A stretch of 64,000 bases of DNA, taken from positions 310,001 through 374,000 of the forward strand of contig NC_047500.1 of NCBI RefSeq assembly GCF_002079055.1, read 5' to 3'. This DNA comes from Saccharomyces paradoxus. Taxonomy: Eukaryota; Ascomycota; Saccharomycetes; Saccharomycetales; Saccharomycetaceae. Positions 19,415 through 30,250 of the stretch are shown in pieces (within the stretch, counting starts at the first letter, position 1; the number at the start of each line of letters is the position of its first letter). The translations under genes were made by a program, and so were the position numbers. The notes below the pieces were generated by a model. It searched no databases and had not been told where the DNA came from. It worked only from the letters and a program-made list of their open reading frames with translations.

Positions 19415-20241
19415 ATGGGTATGTTATAGCCATAAATCGGATCCTGGATGAAATCAGAACAAATGAGAATAGCTAAGTTGATTTTTTATCGTTGATGAAG
19501 TTGCGTGACTATCATGAGTTCATAAACAGAGACACCTAGCAACAGTATAATCTGCCTCCAGAAGGTGTGTATGCACGAAAACTAAATAACACGGAAGTAA
19601 AGTTCAGCAGTCAACGAAAGAAGCCAAAATATGCATCAACAGTTGAATATCGAAAAAATGGCATGATGGATCCTTTCTGTTTTTTCCTGACGATGTGTTC
19701 CGCAATAGCACCACTCAGTACGGCAGTCTATCTTTTAAAGCCGGAAAACAGTTCCATTTCTTTCGTTTGTAGATTATGCAATAATATTGTTGGAGGAAGG
19801 AAACGTGGAGGAATGGGTAGAATAATGTCATTTTTGTTCAATATGCTAGAATTTGCTCACTGGTTTTCTAAAAACAAGCTTTTTACTAACATGAGTACGA
19901 TACTCATCTATTTTTTCTATTTAGTTAACGTTCCAAAGACCAGAAAGACCTACTGTAAGGGTAAGACCTGTCGTAAGCACACTCAACACAAGGTTACTCA
20001 ATACAAAGCTGGTAAGGCTTCCTTGTTTGCTCAAGGTAAGAGACGTTATGACCGTAAACAATCCGGTTTCGGTGGTCAAACTAAGCCTGTTTTCCACAAG
20101 AAAGCCAAGACTACCAAGAAGGTTGTTTTGAGATTGGAATGTGTCAAATGTAAGACCAGAGCCCAATTGACCTTGAAGAGATGTAAGCACTTCGAATTGG
20201 GTGGTGAAAAGAAGCAAAAGGGTCAAGCTCTGCAATTCTGA
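19415..20241 (+). CDS. RPL42A: 60S ribosomal protein eL42 (L42A), two exons
   Basis: Exons 19415-19418 (only ATGG) and 19925-20241, joined over a 506-bp intron with donor GTATGT and acceptor TTAG. The product is 106 residues, beginning [17 protein letters not shown], identical in length to the yeast protein. eL42 sits at the E site of the large subunit. The four zinc-type cysteines (TYCKGKTC and CVKCKT) are present, and the [12 protein letters not shown] loop around Pro56 forms the cycloheximide-sensitive site. Codon use is strongly biased to the highly expressed set (GGT, AAG, TTG). The paralogue RPL42B lies elsewhere in yeast genomes. Confidence 0.98.
19419..19924 (+). other. RPL42A intron
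   Basis: 506 bp, donor GTATGT at 19419, perfect branch site TACTAAC at 19884-19890, acceptor TTTAG ending at 19924, 35 nt after the branch adenosine. An in-frame ORF that appears to extend exon 2 upstream is intronic and not coding. Confidence 0.95.
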
Positions 20242-20677
20242 ATCTCTTTATGGGTTTCGTTTTTGTATTTTCTTTGCTTTAAAATCTGATATAATTACAT
20301 ATTATTACAATATAAAACTTTACGATAATTCCTGCACCTAATGAATGATGCGATGTACGACCCAAGCACTCTTGGACACGTACCACCGGGTAACTAGCAT
20401 TCTCACTCGACGAAAATGGCCAGTTTCAAGAAAAGCAGTTGCACTGTAATTTGATCTGCAGTCCAGCGACTATTTCTGATACTGAAAGAGCATTTTCCGT
20501 TTGGTTAGTTAAGAAGGATACATTTCTATATTACACGAACAAGGACTCAAATATTGCTTCATTATCGGCCAACACTGATATTGCCACATAGATATCCTAT
20601 TTTTGAAACGTAAGCGTGAATTTCAGTATAGGTACACGTCTGCGCTGATCCTTCCATAATCCTTTGCAGCCTTCGCA
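20242..20677. other. RPL42A 3' end and CBK1 promoter
   Basis: 436 bp. A Reb1 site (CCGGGTAA, 20386-20393) lies 145 bp after the RPL42A stop. No gene seen. Confidence 0.6.
20386..20393 (-). promoter_or_regulatory. Reb1 site
   Basis: CCGGGTAA, the reverse of TTACCCGG. Reb1 clears nucleosomes and can block polymerase II read-through, so this site may both insulate CBK1 from the strongly transcribed RPL42A and set the CBK1 promoter. Confidence 0.55.
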
Positions 20678-21348
20678 ATGTATAATAATAGCAGTAATCA
20701 CCATGAAGGAGCACCTACTTCGGGGCAAGGCTATTATATGTCTCAACAGCAAGATCAACAGCACCAACAACAACAATACGCCAACGAAATGAATCCGTAC
20801 CAGCAAATTCCTAGACCGCCTGCTGCAGGATTCAGTAGCAACTACATGAAAGAGCAAGGCTCTCATCAATCATTACAGGATCATTTACAACGTGAAACTG
20901 GTAATATTGGCAGCGGTTTTACAGACATTCCAGCCCTAAATTACCCTGCGACCCCACCGTCACATAATAACTACACAGCTCCAAATCAGATGATCAACAC
21001 ACCACCACCATCAATGGGCGGCCTTTATAGGCATAATAATAACTCCCAGAGCATGGTTCAAAATGGTAATGGGAGTGGAAATACTCAACTACCCCAATTA
21101 TCACCGGGCCAATATTCTATAGAATCAGAGTACAATCAAAATCTAAATGGCAGTTCTTCCAGTAGTCCGTTCCACCAACCGCAGACCGTACGGAGCAATG
21201 GATCATATTCAAGCGGGTTAAGAAGCGTGAAAAGCTTCCAAAGGTTACAACAAGAACAGGAAAATGTTCAATTTCAGCAACAATTTCCTCAGGCACAACA
21301 GCAGAATTCCCGGCAACAACAGCAACAACAGCAACAACTTCAATTTCA

Positions 21349-21379
<31 letters not shown>

Positions 21380-22945
21380 CACATGCAAATACAAAAACAA
21401 CAGCAGCAACAACAGCAATCGCAATCGCCAGTTCAAAGTGGCTTCAATAACGGTACCATATCGAATTATATGTACTTTGAAAGACGACCAGATCTGTTGA
21501 CCAAAGGGACACAAGATAAAGCAGCAGCTGTAAAGTTAAAAATTGAAAACTTTTACCAATCGTCTGTTAAGTACGCCATTGAAAGAAATGAAAGAAGGGT
21601 GGAGTTAGAAACAGAACTAACTTCTCATAATTGGTCAGAAGAAAGAAAATCTAGGCAATTGAGCTCTCTGGGTAAGAAAGAATCACAATTTTTGAGATTA
21701 CGTAGAACAAGATTGTCGTTAGAGGATTTCCATACCGTGAAAGTTATCGGCAAAGGGGCATTTGGTGAAGTGAGACTAGTTCAAAAGAAAGACACCGGGA
21801 AAATATATGCAATGAAAACTTTATTAAAATCCGAGATGTACAAAAAGGACCAATTGGCACACGTTAAGGCTGAAAGGGATGTTCTGGCTGGAAGTGATTC
21901 CCCATGGGTGGTTTCACTATATTACTCTTTCCAAGATGCTCAATATTTATATCTAATCATGGAATTTTTACCTGGTGGGGATTTAATGACTATGTTGATT
22001 AGATGGCAATTATTCACAGAGGATGTGACTAGATTTTACATGGCAGAGTGTATTTTAGCCATCGAGACTATTCATAAATTAGGATTCATTCACAGAGATA
22101 TCAAACCGGATAACATTTTGATCGATATTAGAGGTCATATAAAATTATCTGACTTCGGGTTATCTACGGGGTTTCACAAGACTCACGACTCGAACTACTA
22201 TAAAAAACTTTTACAACAGGATGAGGCTACCAATGGTATTCCCAAGCCAGGTACTTACAACGCAAACACAACCGATACTGCAAATAAAAGGCAAACGATG
22301 GTAGTGGATTCTATTAGTCTAACAATGTCAAACAGGCAACAAATACAGACATGGAGAAAATCACGTCGTTTAATGGCATATTCTACCGTGGGTACACCGG
22401 ATTATATTGCTCCTGAAATATTTTTATACCAAGGTTACGGCCAAGAATGTGATTGGTGGTCACTCGGTGCGATTATGTATGAATGTCTGATTGGTTGGCC
22501 TCCATTCTGTTCTGAAACTCCACAGGAAACGTACAGAAAAATCATGAATTTTGAACAAACTCTACAATTTCCTGACGATATCCATATTTCATACGAGGCT
22601 GAAGATCTAATCCGTCGATTACTAACACATGCAGATCAAAGACTCGGTAGACATGGTGGTGCAGATGAGATAAAAAATCATCCATTTTTTCGCGGTGTTG
22701 ATTGGAACACAATCAGACAAGTAGAAGCGCCATATATACCAAAGCTGAGCTCCATCACCGATACTAGGTTCTTCCCAACCGACGAGTTAGAGAATGTACC
22801 GGATTCCCCAGCTATGGCGCAAGCTGCCAAACAAAGAGAACAAATGACAAAACAAGGTGGAAGTGCGCCAATCAAGGAAGATTTACCATTTATTGGCTAC
22901 ACTTACTCCAGGTTTGACTATTTGACAAGAAAGAATGCGTTGTAA
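20678..22945 (+). CDS. CBK1: NDR/LATS-family kinase Cbk1
   Basis: 755 codons. The terminal kinase of the RAM network, acting with Mob2 on Ace2 and cell separation, polarised growth and Ssd1. The first 250 residues are disordered and Gln/Asn/Ser-rich, with a polyglutamine zone at about 195-250. A basic Mob-binding segment follows ([20 protein letters not shown], about 290-310). The kinase domain begins near 350 ([12 protein letters not shown]), with [17 protein letters not shown] and DFGLS, then the long NDR-type activation-segment insert and [11 protein letters not shown]. The hydrophobic motif [11 protein letters not shown] lies near 739-749. All catalytic residues are intact. S. cerevisiae Cbk1 is 756 residues. 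Confidence 0.98.
21287..21423 (+). repeat. CAA/CAG repeat coding polyglutamine in CBK1
   Basis: Mixed CAA and CAG codons encode interrupted Gln runs. The antisense ORF with polyleucine opposite it is a shadow. Length is expected to vary between strains. Confidence 0.85.
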
Positions 22946-24031
22946 GGACGCGCTGAAGTGGCAGGACATCCCTTTTTACTATCGAGTATTTATTTATAAA
23001 TATAGAACGCATATTATGAATAAAGAAATGCTCCTTCTTCGGAAAAAACTAACCAGAACAGACGCCAGCTTGATTATATCTCTTCACGAGGTGTCTAAAT
23101 GACCACATTTTCTAAGAAGATGTGCTTAGTAACTAAAGGCAGATCACAGCTGCCCTTAATCCATACATCCACGCACAATAGCACAATTTCGGTAATGGCT
23201 GGTTTTTTTTATCTTGAAAAATCAAAAAAATGGCTGATATAGTTGAAAAAGGTAACAGAGATGGCAGATCAGGAGACGATTCGCAAAGTAGATATATATA
23301 TATATCAACGATGGAAAAAAATAAGAAATAACTTCCACACGTGTAAGAGTATGTAATTTTGTTATAAACACGTCGTAAAGGAGAAAAGATCGTGCTGCAT
23401 CACGCGCTTTCTCTCGGCTTTTCGAGGTATATATTATAAGATGATCTAGTTTTACAATACTGAATAGAACTCAAAGGAGACAAAGTGAGAGATTCGACAA
23501 CCGCTCGTCGTAAAAACTTACACTTTTCAAGTTCATCCATCGTCGCCAGAAATCACTTTAGGAGCGAATAAAAGATCTCCATAAACAGGTATTGCCAGAA
23601 ATAAAATCGTCCGCGATAGGTCAATCATGATGGATTAATGTCACACATACATCCTCAAGCGTGTAATTTCTCAAGCAGGGCGAGCACGAGATGTCTGACG
23701 AAATCCTTAATCATCTTTGCTTGGCCTTTCCCTTCACTCCCTTTCGAAGGCAGTTTGGAGGGGGAAAAGAAAAAAAAGAAAAATAGGAAAATTTTGATGA
23801 TCGCCCCATTTCAATTCCCTATTGGGTAATGTGGCGGCGAAGGCTAAACATTCGGTATCATTGATTCAATCTTTTCGCAATATTCGAATTCTCGGATCGG
23901 GTATCCCTAATTGGGGATCTCTCTCCCAGACAAAGGGGCCTTAATGGGAGATTTGAGACACATGAGAGCTTTTTTTTTCCACTACTAAGATTTTCGGCTT
24001 ACCCGTAGAATGTCGGCCATTTCGTTGGTTT

Positions 24032-24070
24032 ATTTTGTGATTTTTTTGTGATTTTTTTGTGACTTTTTTA
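24032..24070 (+). repeat. Tandem repeat of a TTTTTTTGTGA unit
   Basis: Three near-identical copies of a 10-11-base GTGA plus T-tract unit, the last with GTGAC. A stiff, nucleosome-poor T-rich element in the YGP1 upstream region. Confidence 0.8.
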
Positions 24071-24510
24071 TTGCGAAGTTTTCTCGTCATCCGCGGAAGA
24101 TCCGGCGGGCGAAAAAGTCTCTCACTTTTACCCAATCGGGGCATGTTATGTGGACATGTTATGTGTCCAAGAGACACATGAGCCCAAAAAGGGTACTCTG
24201 TCTAAATTGTTTTCCCTTTACGAATCGAAACTTCTCGAAGAAGGGGCCGAAAATTAGCGCAGGAGCTAACCAAAGTTTATCCTTTTCCCAATAGAGAGGT
24301 TCGGGAGCTAAAAAGGGATATGCTCGTACTGTACTGCATCTTTAAGCTCCGAAGAACCACAGTAGGGAGTGAATCTGGCTTCTCGATGCTACAGTTCAAC
24401 ATCGATGCTTTGAAGAAAGAAAGCGCCCATTATATCTCTTTTACCCTATTAGTAATAATTAGGAAAAAGGGAGAAAAAAGTACCTCATTGAAAAGCCATC
24501 CTCTTTTAAA

Positions 24511-24519
24511 TATAAAAAG
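24511..24519 (+). promoter_or_regulatory. YGP1 TATA box
   Basis: TATAAAAAG, 161-169 bp upstream of the YGP1 ATG, preceded by stress-type elements. TATA promoters are typical of stress-induced yeast genes. Confidence 0.6.
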
Positions 24520-24679
24520 CTCGATAGAGGCTAACTATTGCTTGAGGTTGTGCTGTTTTCTCCTGGGCTTTACTTCTTATTGAAATTCTCTCTTATTTCT
24601 TTCTTGCTTGTAAAGGAATCAGCTAAAAACATCTACTGGATTAACCATCAGTTGAATAATACAGTAACAGTAATAGAAA

Positions 24680-25744
24680 ATGAAGTTCCAAGTTGTTTTA
24701 TCTACTCTTTTGGCATGCTCATCTGCCGTCGTTGCAAGCCCAATCGAAAACCTATTCAAATACAGGGCCGTTAAGGCAACTCATAGCAAAGTTAGCAACT
24801 CTACTTTGCCAACCTGGAATGGTTCTAACACTAGCAATGTTACTTATGCTAATGGAACAAACAGTACTACTAACAGTACTACTTCCGAAAGCAGCCAGCT
24901 ACAAATTATTGTAACAGGTGGTCAAGTGCCAATCACCAACAGTTCTTTGACTCACACAAACTACACCAGATTATACAACAGCTCCTCTGCCTTGAACATT
25001 ACTGAATTGTACAATGTTGCCCGTGTTGTTAACGAAACAATTCAAGAAAAGTCGTCCTCTGGTGCCATTGTTGTTACCAATGCCAAGTCTTTGGAAGCCG
25101 TCTCTTTCTTCTTCTCTATTATTTTCGACACTGAAAAGCCCATTGTTGTCACTGAAGATTCCGCTTATGCTATTCCAGTTGCTAATGATAAGAATGCCGC
25201 CAAGCGTGGTGTCTTGTCCGTTACTTCTGACAAATTAGTATACTCCGGTGTTTTCACTCCACCTACTGCTTGTTCTTACGGCGCTGGTTTGCCTGTTGCT
25301 ATCGTCGATGACCAAGACGAAGTTAAATGGTTCTTCGATGCTTCCAAGCCAACCTTAATCTCCTCCAGCTCTGTCATCAGAAAGGAATACAGTAACTTCA
25401 CTACTCCTTATGGTCTGTTAGAAAATGGTGTACCAATTGTTCCAATTGTCTACGACGGTGGTTACTCGTCCAGTTTGATTGACTCTTTGAGTTCTGCTGT
25501 TCAAGGTTTGGTTGTTGTCTCTTCTGGTTCTACCAACTCAACCTCGTCTAGTATTGAAAGCACTGAAATTCCAGTTGTATACGCTCAAGCCAATACTCCA
25601 TTAAACTTTATTGACAACAAAGACGTTCCAAAGAGCGCTGTGGGTGCCGGCTATTTGTCCCCAATTAAGGCCCAAATCTTGTTGTCCATTGCTGCTGTTA
25701 ATGGTGTCACCTCCAAGTCTGCTTTGGAAAGCATTTTCCCATGA
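24680..25744 (+). CDS. YGP1: Secreted glycoprotein gp37
   Basis: 354 codons. Ygp1 is a heavily N-glycosylated cell-wall-associated secreted protein induced by nutrient limitation and stress, related to the sporulation protein Sps100. The N-terminus is a clean signal peptide (MKFQVVLSTLLACSSAVVAS). Residues 40-110 are packed with N-x-S/T sequons (NSTLP, NGSN, NVTY, NGTNSTTNST). The remainder resembles an asparaginase-like fold but I see no complete catalytic set. Codon use is that of a well-expressed gene. It is convergent with ASI2. Confidence 0.97.
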   Translation: MKFQVVLSTLLACSSAVVASPIENLFKYRAVKATHSKVSNSTLPTWNGSNTSNVTYANGTNSTTNSTTSESSQLQIIVTGGQVPITNSSLTHTNYTRLYNSSSALNITELYNVARVVNETIQEKSSSGAIVVTNAKSLEAVSFFFSIIFDTEKPIVVTEDSAYAIPVANDKNAAKRGVLSVTSDKLVYSGVFTPPTACSYGAGLPVAIVDDQDEVKWFFDASKPTLISSSSVIRKEYSNFTTPYGLLENGVPIVPIVYDGGYSSSLIDSLSSAVQGLVVVSSGSTNSTSSSIESTEIPVVYAQANTPLNFIDNKDVPKSAVGAGYLSPIKAQILLSIAAVNGVTSKSALESIFP

Positions 25745-26585
25745 ACCGATAGACACTAAATCTAGCGAACAATAATTTTTTTTTACCGATCATCATAACC
25801 ATTATTTTACAAAATTTTCACGCAACAGCTTTTATTTTCGTTCGTAATAGAAACCATACTTTCCATTCAACCAGTATGATTGTTTTATAAACCTTATTAT
25901 TGTTATTTAAGACATACCCCAAGTAATTAATTAATTAATTAATAAAAGAATCATTTGAATTCTTCAACGTATTTTCTGTTTTGTTACTTTGTTATGATTT
26001 TGACTACACTTGGATCCCTTCCCAGATATGATACACCGCTGATGTGGGAAACAACAAAAGTTATAGAAAATTGCTCACCTTCAAATTTTGAGGGCTTAGT
26101 GTTCACTACCTGCAGGCGCCAAGGCCCGCATATCAATAGGAATACGGAGAAATGATGTCCGTATAATTCATATACATGCTTACTACATATGGGATATTTC
26201 ATTCCATTCGTTAACTTGTGTCTGGAAGAAATCTTCTGATCTTTTAACCTCTTATGACATCCATATGTTAAATTAAAAGCACAAAACGACAGTGGCTGTA
26301 AAAGGCTTATTTTCAAACCATTAAGCAATAAGGGTAAATAAATATTATAATCGATGCGTATAGTGGGCGCTCTTTCTCGATAGTTTATAATAACTTCATT
26401 ATCAAAGAGACGTCCATAGCGGCCATAACGGTTGTCAGTGTCACGGTATGGGAAGCTTGCAGCTTGCTATTGCGTAGAAGTGTTGCTTGAAAAAATTTCT
26501 TCTGACGCAAAGTGTCTCATACAGTGATATATGAAAAATACCCCACAGGAACGAGTGTACAAAAATCGTAATCGTTTTGTCATTA
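25745..26585. other. Convergent YGP1/ASI2 intergenic region
   Basis: 841 bp, long for a convergent pair. It contains an AATT tandem run at 25925-25942. Two overlapping ORFs of 66 and 114 residues on opposite strands near 25955-26328 lack any recognisable feature; I treat them as chance. Confidence 0.5.
25925..25942. repeat. AATT tetranucleotide run
   Basis: About four and a half tandem AATT units, self-complementary, about 180 bp after the YGP1 stop. Confidence 0.8.
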
Positions 26586-27455
26586 TTAGAATACACCTGG
26601 TCCTGCCATCCTTTGGCTAACCAACATTCTATGGACACCTTTATATCTTCTGACGACAGTAAATAATAGACACAATATGAAGAAAAATCCAGCAGTAACC
26701 ATGTAAATGGTACCACTCACACCATAGGCTAAATATATCAGAATGGTGGAGATTTTGACGAATAGCTCGATAACTTTAGAAAAAATTAATCTTAACCAAT
26801 TTAGATGGGGTTCATTGCCATCTCTATTTTTCATAATATGTTGTATTATTGGTGAGGAGTAAAATACAATGATGTTATGAAACTTACCCAGCAATCCTAA
26901 TTTACCAGTATCCTTATATGCAATTAGTGTCGTGCCACCAGATCCAAATATCTTGGCAAATTTCCAGTACCCCACGATTTCGACTATGAAATCATTCTCT
27001 GAAAATGTCATTGAATTGAAACCGCTCTTTAATATATTATACACGGAAAACGGGAATAATATTAGCCCAATAAAGTAATCTAGAATGAATAAATTTCTAA
27101 GAAACGTTCTAAGAGGGCTCTGCTGCCTTGCTATGAATGGAGAATCGGCCGTATTGGCGTTGGTGGCCCTTCTAGTATCTACATTGATTCCAACATTTCC
27201 GTCTGTGCTTGCATCCGTGTTAGTCGCTCTATTTGGATTTGAAGTAGAGCTCATGTTCCTCCTAAGGGAATTAAATATTCCATCAATTGCTTGCTGTACA
27301 TCCTGTTGTAGTTCTTGTTGAGATTGTTCAGTTACAGGTGAAGGCTCTCTACTGGCCCTAGTTTCCGATTCTTCTAGAAATCTCTGATAGAGATAATCAT
27401 CATTGTCGTCTCTTTCTGTCCCATAGCTGCGGCGGTGGTGTTGGTGCCTGCTCAT
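26586..27455 (-). CDS. ASI2: Inner nuclear membrane protein Asi2
   Basis: 289 codons, equal to S. cerevisiae Asi2. Part of the Asi1-Asi2-Asi3 ubiquitin ligase complex, which degrades mislocalised membrane proteins and latent Stp1/Stp2 at the inner nuclear membrane. The first 110 residues are polar, Arg/Ser/Gln/Asn-rich. Membrane segments follow at about 120-145 ([20 protein letters not shown]) and about 225-265 ([32 protein letters not shown]). No RING is expected in Asi2 and none is seen. Confidence 0.95.
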   Translation of the reverse strand: MSRHQHHRRSYGTERDDNDDYLYQRFLEESETRASREPSPVTEQSQQELQQDVQQAIDGIFNSLRRNMSSTSNPNRATNTDASTDGNVGINVDTRRATNANTADSPFIARQQSPLRTFLRNLFILDYFIGLILFPFSVYNILKSGFNSMTFSENDFIVEIVGYWKFAKIFGSGGTTLIAYKDTGKLGLLGKFHNIIVFYSSPIIQHIMKNRDGNEPHLNWLRLIFSKVIELFVKISTILIYLAYGVSGTIYMVTAGFFFILCLLFTVVRRYKGVHRMLVSQRMAGPGVF

Positions 27456-27728
27456 TTTTCCTCACTAGATTTGTGTTGATGGACGCCGTTAGATTTGTAT
27501 CATATCTCTTCAATCAGTTTTGGAAATAAACCCTATTTGAAGGTGGAGAGAGCTTTCTCCCTCCCACTATTGCTAAAAAGGATCACGGATGACGAAAACC
27601 AATATTTAATGAAAAAAAAATGGGAAGTTTACACGAGTATGAAGATCAACTGCTTAGCAATATTGTTAATGCTTTGATCTTCGTACATACTAAATCCACA
27701 CAAGTTCGTTGAATTTCTAGAAGAGAGG

Positions 27729-28325
27729 ATGGCCCGATCCCAGGATGTCCACTGGTTTGTCGCGTTTATTATATTTTGCACTGGATTTGTATGCGCTAAT
27801 ACAGAATCAATCTTATATAAGGTTCCTCACAATTTTCCGCTCAGCAAATCAGGAGACGGTAGCATCTCTACAAAAGATGTTAATTTAATACCTTCCATAT
27901 CACTATCGGGTGAAGCAATGAGTCAGACAACAATCAGGGCCAATACTACTGATTTGCAGCTGCATAACACTACGTATATTGAATTAACGGGCTTGCAGCG
28001 AGACGAAACATACCAGATTAAAGTATGCTGGTCAGCAATACATCCAATCTCCGTTGGTGATCTCCAAACTGTCACAATACCGCGTTTCACTGAATTTCAG
28101 GGAACTAGATCCGATTATGCGAGAATACTAATGACTTTCCAGGTGTTATCCGACTCATATCCCAGTGAGCACGCCATGGTTCCAATACAAGTTTCATTAA
28201 TCACTACTCGGCTAGGCATCCCCGTGGATATTTATCCAACATTGGTCCTTATGGTGTTATTAGTAGCTGTACTAGTCGTTACCCGGTCAGCGCACGTATT
28301 GAACGATATTTTGCTGAAATTTTAG
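27729..28325 (+). CDS. PGA1: GPI mannosyltransferase II subunit Pga1
   Basis: 198 codons. An ER membrane partner of Gpi18 in addition of the second mannose to GPI anchors. It has an N-terminal signal sequence ([17 protein letters not shown]), a lumenal domain with N-glycosylation sequons (ANTTD, HNTTY), and a C-terminal membrane helix at about 172-190 ([16 protein letters not shown]). Same length as in S. cerevisiae. IGO1 follows in the same direction after only 140 bp. Confidence 0.95.
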   Translation: MARSQDVHWFVAFIIFCTGFVCANTESILYKVPHNFPLSKSGDGSISTKDVNLIPSISLSGEAMSQTTIRANTTDLQLHNTTYIELTGLQRDETYQIKVCWSAIHPISVGDLQTVTIPRFTEFQGTRSDYARILMTFQVLSDSYPSEHAMVPIQVSLITTRLGIPVDIYPTLVLMVLLVAVLVVTRSAHVLNDILLKF

Positions 28326-28465
28326 CATGGCGGCCTGAGCCCCCTTTAGTTTGCATGGCTTGGCCTCATCACAAATAGAAAAGTGCAATTAACCATCAAC
28401 TTCTTCTTAATCGAAGTAGATTTTTATTGGAAAAAAAAAAGAACCTGGATTTCCAACTTGCCATT

Positions 28466-28972
28466 ATGTCGAATGAAAATTTATCTCCCAATAGTAGTAA
28501 CCCCGATCTTAGTAAATTGCATAACGATGAGGGTGGAGCTATTGATACGAGCAAATTCTCGCCCAACGAAATGAAATTATACAAAATGTATGGAAAGTTG
28601 CCATCAAAAAAAGATATTTTTAAACATACCATGCAGAAAAGAAAATATTTCGACAGCGGTGATTACGCTTTACAGAAAGCAGGTATTCAGAATAATGATC
28701 CAATAAATTATGGGAAAAACAACCTACCATTGACAAACCCTAGCAAATTACGAGAAGATATAATAAGAAGAAGGATAAGCACTTGTCCGTCGACTGCGTC
28801 AACCGCTGGAGTAGTAGACAATGCGACGTTGATACAAAAGGAGGGAAGTATATCGAGTGGACCACCATCATCTAATAACGGCGCCATTGGAGGTAGTAGT
28901 ACGAGTTCAACACCAGTCGGTAACCATAGCTCTTCGTCTTCTAGTTTATATACTGAATCACCCATTAGATAA
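28466..28972 (+). CDS. IGO1: Endosulfine-family PP2A inhibitor Igo1
   Basis: 168 codons from the ATG at 28466; the frame extends upstream only to a TTG. Igo1 is phosphorylated by Rim15 and then inhibits PP2A-Cdc55, stabilising mRNAs at entry to quiescence and tuning mitotic entry. The diagnostic FDSGDY motif is present with the phosphorylated serine at residue 64. The conserved core spans about 30-90 (KLYKMYGKLPSKKDIF), and the C-terminal 60 residues are Ser/Gly-rich. The paralogue Igo2 is elsewhere. Confidence 0.97.
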   Translation: MSNENLSPNSSNPDLSKLHNDEGGAIDTSKFSPNEMKLYKMYGKLPSKKDIFKHTMQKRKYFDSGDYALQKAGIQNNDPINYGKNNLPLTNPSKLREDIIRRRISTCPSTASTAGVVDNATLIQKEGSISSGPPSSNNGAIGGSSTSSTPVGNHSSSSSSLYTESPIR

Positions 28973-29183
28973 ATAGGCAATCTGCACTTTCGTATAATTT
29001 TTTTCACAGAAAGAGAAGGGTCTTCTACATTTTAACGATTAATATGTGTTTCTCAAACATCAAAAGGTTAAAGCAATATAACTGTGTATAAATTTATGTA
29101 ATTATATGTAAACGAGATAAGTTATTGCCAATGTTTCTTCTTCTACTTCTAACTAATAATATTTACTCGTCAGGATTTCGAAT

Positions 29184-30083
29184 TTAATGAGAATATAGAT
29201 ATCTTCCTAGTTTGCCGAACATTAGAGAACCAAGGAAATAAAAATCCATGAAATATAAAAATTGGGAACCGTCAATAATATCTTTATAGCAAGAGATACA
29301 ACAACCCGCCCCAATGCAGATACAGCTCATCAGCATGGATATTGAGCCGTCAAAAAACAGCCACAATATGACATTCAAAAGCCCCCATGCTCCTGCAGCC
29401 TGCAAAGAGGAGTTCCACTGTATTTTTCTGATCCCAAATGTGACTCCCAACATGGCGTTAATACTTCTAATAACAGAGGTCAAGCTATCATGGTGTGCAG
29501 AACTCTTGACAACCTCCGTTTGGAAAATATTATCCAGGATTGGTATAACAGAACCAAATAACACCCCTTCAACAGCATAACCTAACCAGTTGGGCAAAAC
29601 ACCATTGGATAGCCAGTTACAAAGTTTGACACCCAGGAGAAGAGGTCTAGATGCAAAATCTGGGTGTAAGAGATGATTATCGTGCAAGTTTCTGGACAGT
29701 TCATGATATGCGAAACCACTCAATGACAAAATTAAAACGGCTTGCAAATAATGAAGGACATTTTGGCGAGTTTGCCTGGTCCTTGATGGAAAGTTTTCGT
29801 GAATGGATGAAGCTGATAATATCCTTTCCAAGTTATTCGACGAAATTGTGTTCCTTGGCAGCGAGCTGCCAACCTTATCGCCCAAGTAAAAAGTTGAATC
29901 AATGGTTTGATCTCTACTATATTTGCCAGAATCTATAGATACAGACCGTTTCAATTCTTCATAAATTTCGTTATCTTCTGATCTCACTACGTCGTCATCA
30001 TATAGTGAATATAGCTGCGGTTTAGTCAGAGAGCAGATCGATTCGGTGCTCCTTTTTGGATCCGGTTCTCTTCTATTGGCCAT
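29184..30083 (-). CDS. NSG2: INSIG homologue Nsg2
   Basis: 299 codons, same as S. cerevisiae. Nsg2 is an ER membrane protein of the INSIG family that stabilises Hmg2 in sterol synthesis. The N-terminal 100 residues are polar with Ser/Arg patches likely to be phosphorylated. The C-terminal 190 hold several hydrophobic helices (VLHYLQAVLILSLSGFAY, GYAVEGVLFGSVIPIL, AWGLLNVILWLFFDGSISML, YFMDFYFLGSLMFG), as in INSIGs. Its 5' end overlaps a small upstream ORF in another frame. Confidence 0.95.
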   Translation of the reverse strand: MANRREPDPKRSTESICSLTKPQLYSLYDDDVVRSEDNEIYEELKRSVSIDSGKYSRDQTIDSTFYLGDKVGSSLPRNTISSNNLERILSASSIHENFPSRTRQTRQNVLHYLQAVLILSLSGFAYHELSRNLHDNHLLHPDFASRPLLLGVKLCNWLSNGVLPNWLGYAVEGVLFGSVIPILDNIFQTEVVKSSAHHDSLTSVIRSINAMLGVTFGIRKIQWNSSLQAAGAWGLLNVILWLFFDGSISMLMSCICIGAGCCISCYKDIIDGSQFLYFMDFYFLGSLMFGKLGRYLYSH

Positions 30084-30250
30084 TCTGTATGCTGTTTTCT
30101 TTGAGGAATACTTTGTCGTTTATCTTCGCGTTTGTCTTCTATTGGATCCTTCGACTCTGAGTTCTTCCCAAACTTTTTCTTAACCTTTTGCACGCCTACT
30201 ACTATGCCCTTTATTGCAAATAAAATAGGTACCACAATAAGCCCTATCAT
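30026..30250 (-). CDS. Small single-pass membrane ORF upstream of NSG2
   Basis: 74 codons from the ATG at 30250. Residues 1-20 form one hydrophobic helix (MIGLIVVPILFAIKGIVVG), followed by a basic Lys-rich turn (QKVKKKFGKN) and a polar charged tail, a convincing tail-in-cytosol membrane protein. The stop lies inside NSG2, overlapping its first 58 bases in another frame on the same strand. S. cerevisiae has a small uncharacterised minus-strand ORF between NSG2 and CUZ1 (YNL155C-A, 84 residues as I recall), which this probably is. The frame is open for 22 more codons upstream without an ATG, so the start is uncertain. Confidence 0.55.
   Translation of the reverse strand: MIGLIVVPILFAIKGIVVGVQKVKKKFGKNSESKDPIEDKREDKRQSIPQRKQHTEWPIEENRIQKGAPNRSAL

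Larger units (their letters stand above)
22946..24679. promoter_or_regulatory. Long YGP1 upstream region
   Basis: 1.73 kb without a credible gene. From left to right: the CBK1 3' end, a TA repeat near 23292-23307, an AGGGG stress element at 23759, another at 23934, a Reb1 core TTACCCG at 23999, a T-rich tandem repeat at 24032-24070, paired direct repeats near 23955 and 24171, an inverted TTCTCGAA heat-shock-like unit at 24231-24240, AGGGG at 24242 and a TATA box at 24511-24519. This is consistent with stress and nutrient control of YGP1. Minus-strand ORF 23941-24177 is not supported. Confidence 0.6.

Noticed and set aside
19567-19924. N-terminal extension of the RPL42A exon 2 frame
   Set aside because: Lies in the intron; the TACTAAC branch site and TTTAG acceptor show it is removed.
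23941-24177. 78-codon minus-strand ORF in the YGP1 promoter
   Set aside because: Its Lys-rich part is the reverse reading of the T-tract repeat; no ATG context or domain.
24538-24914. Plus-strand ORFs overlapping the YGP1 5' end in other frames
   Set aside because: YGP1 has a perfect signal peptide and codon bias in its own frame; these are shadows.
25955-26328. Opposed 66- and 114-codon ORFs between YGP1 and ASI2
   Set aside because: Overlapping on opposite strands with no feature in either; likely chance in a long convergent intergene.
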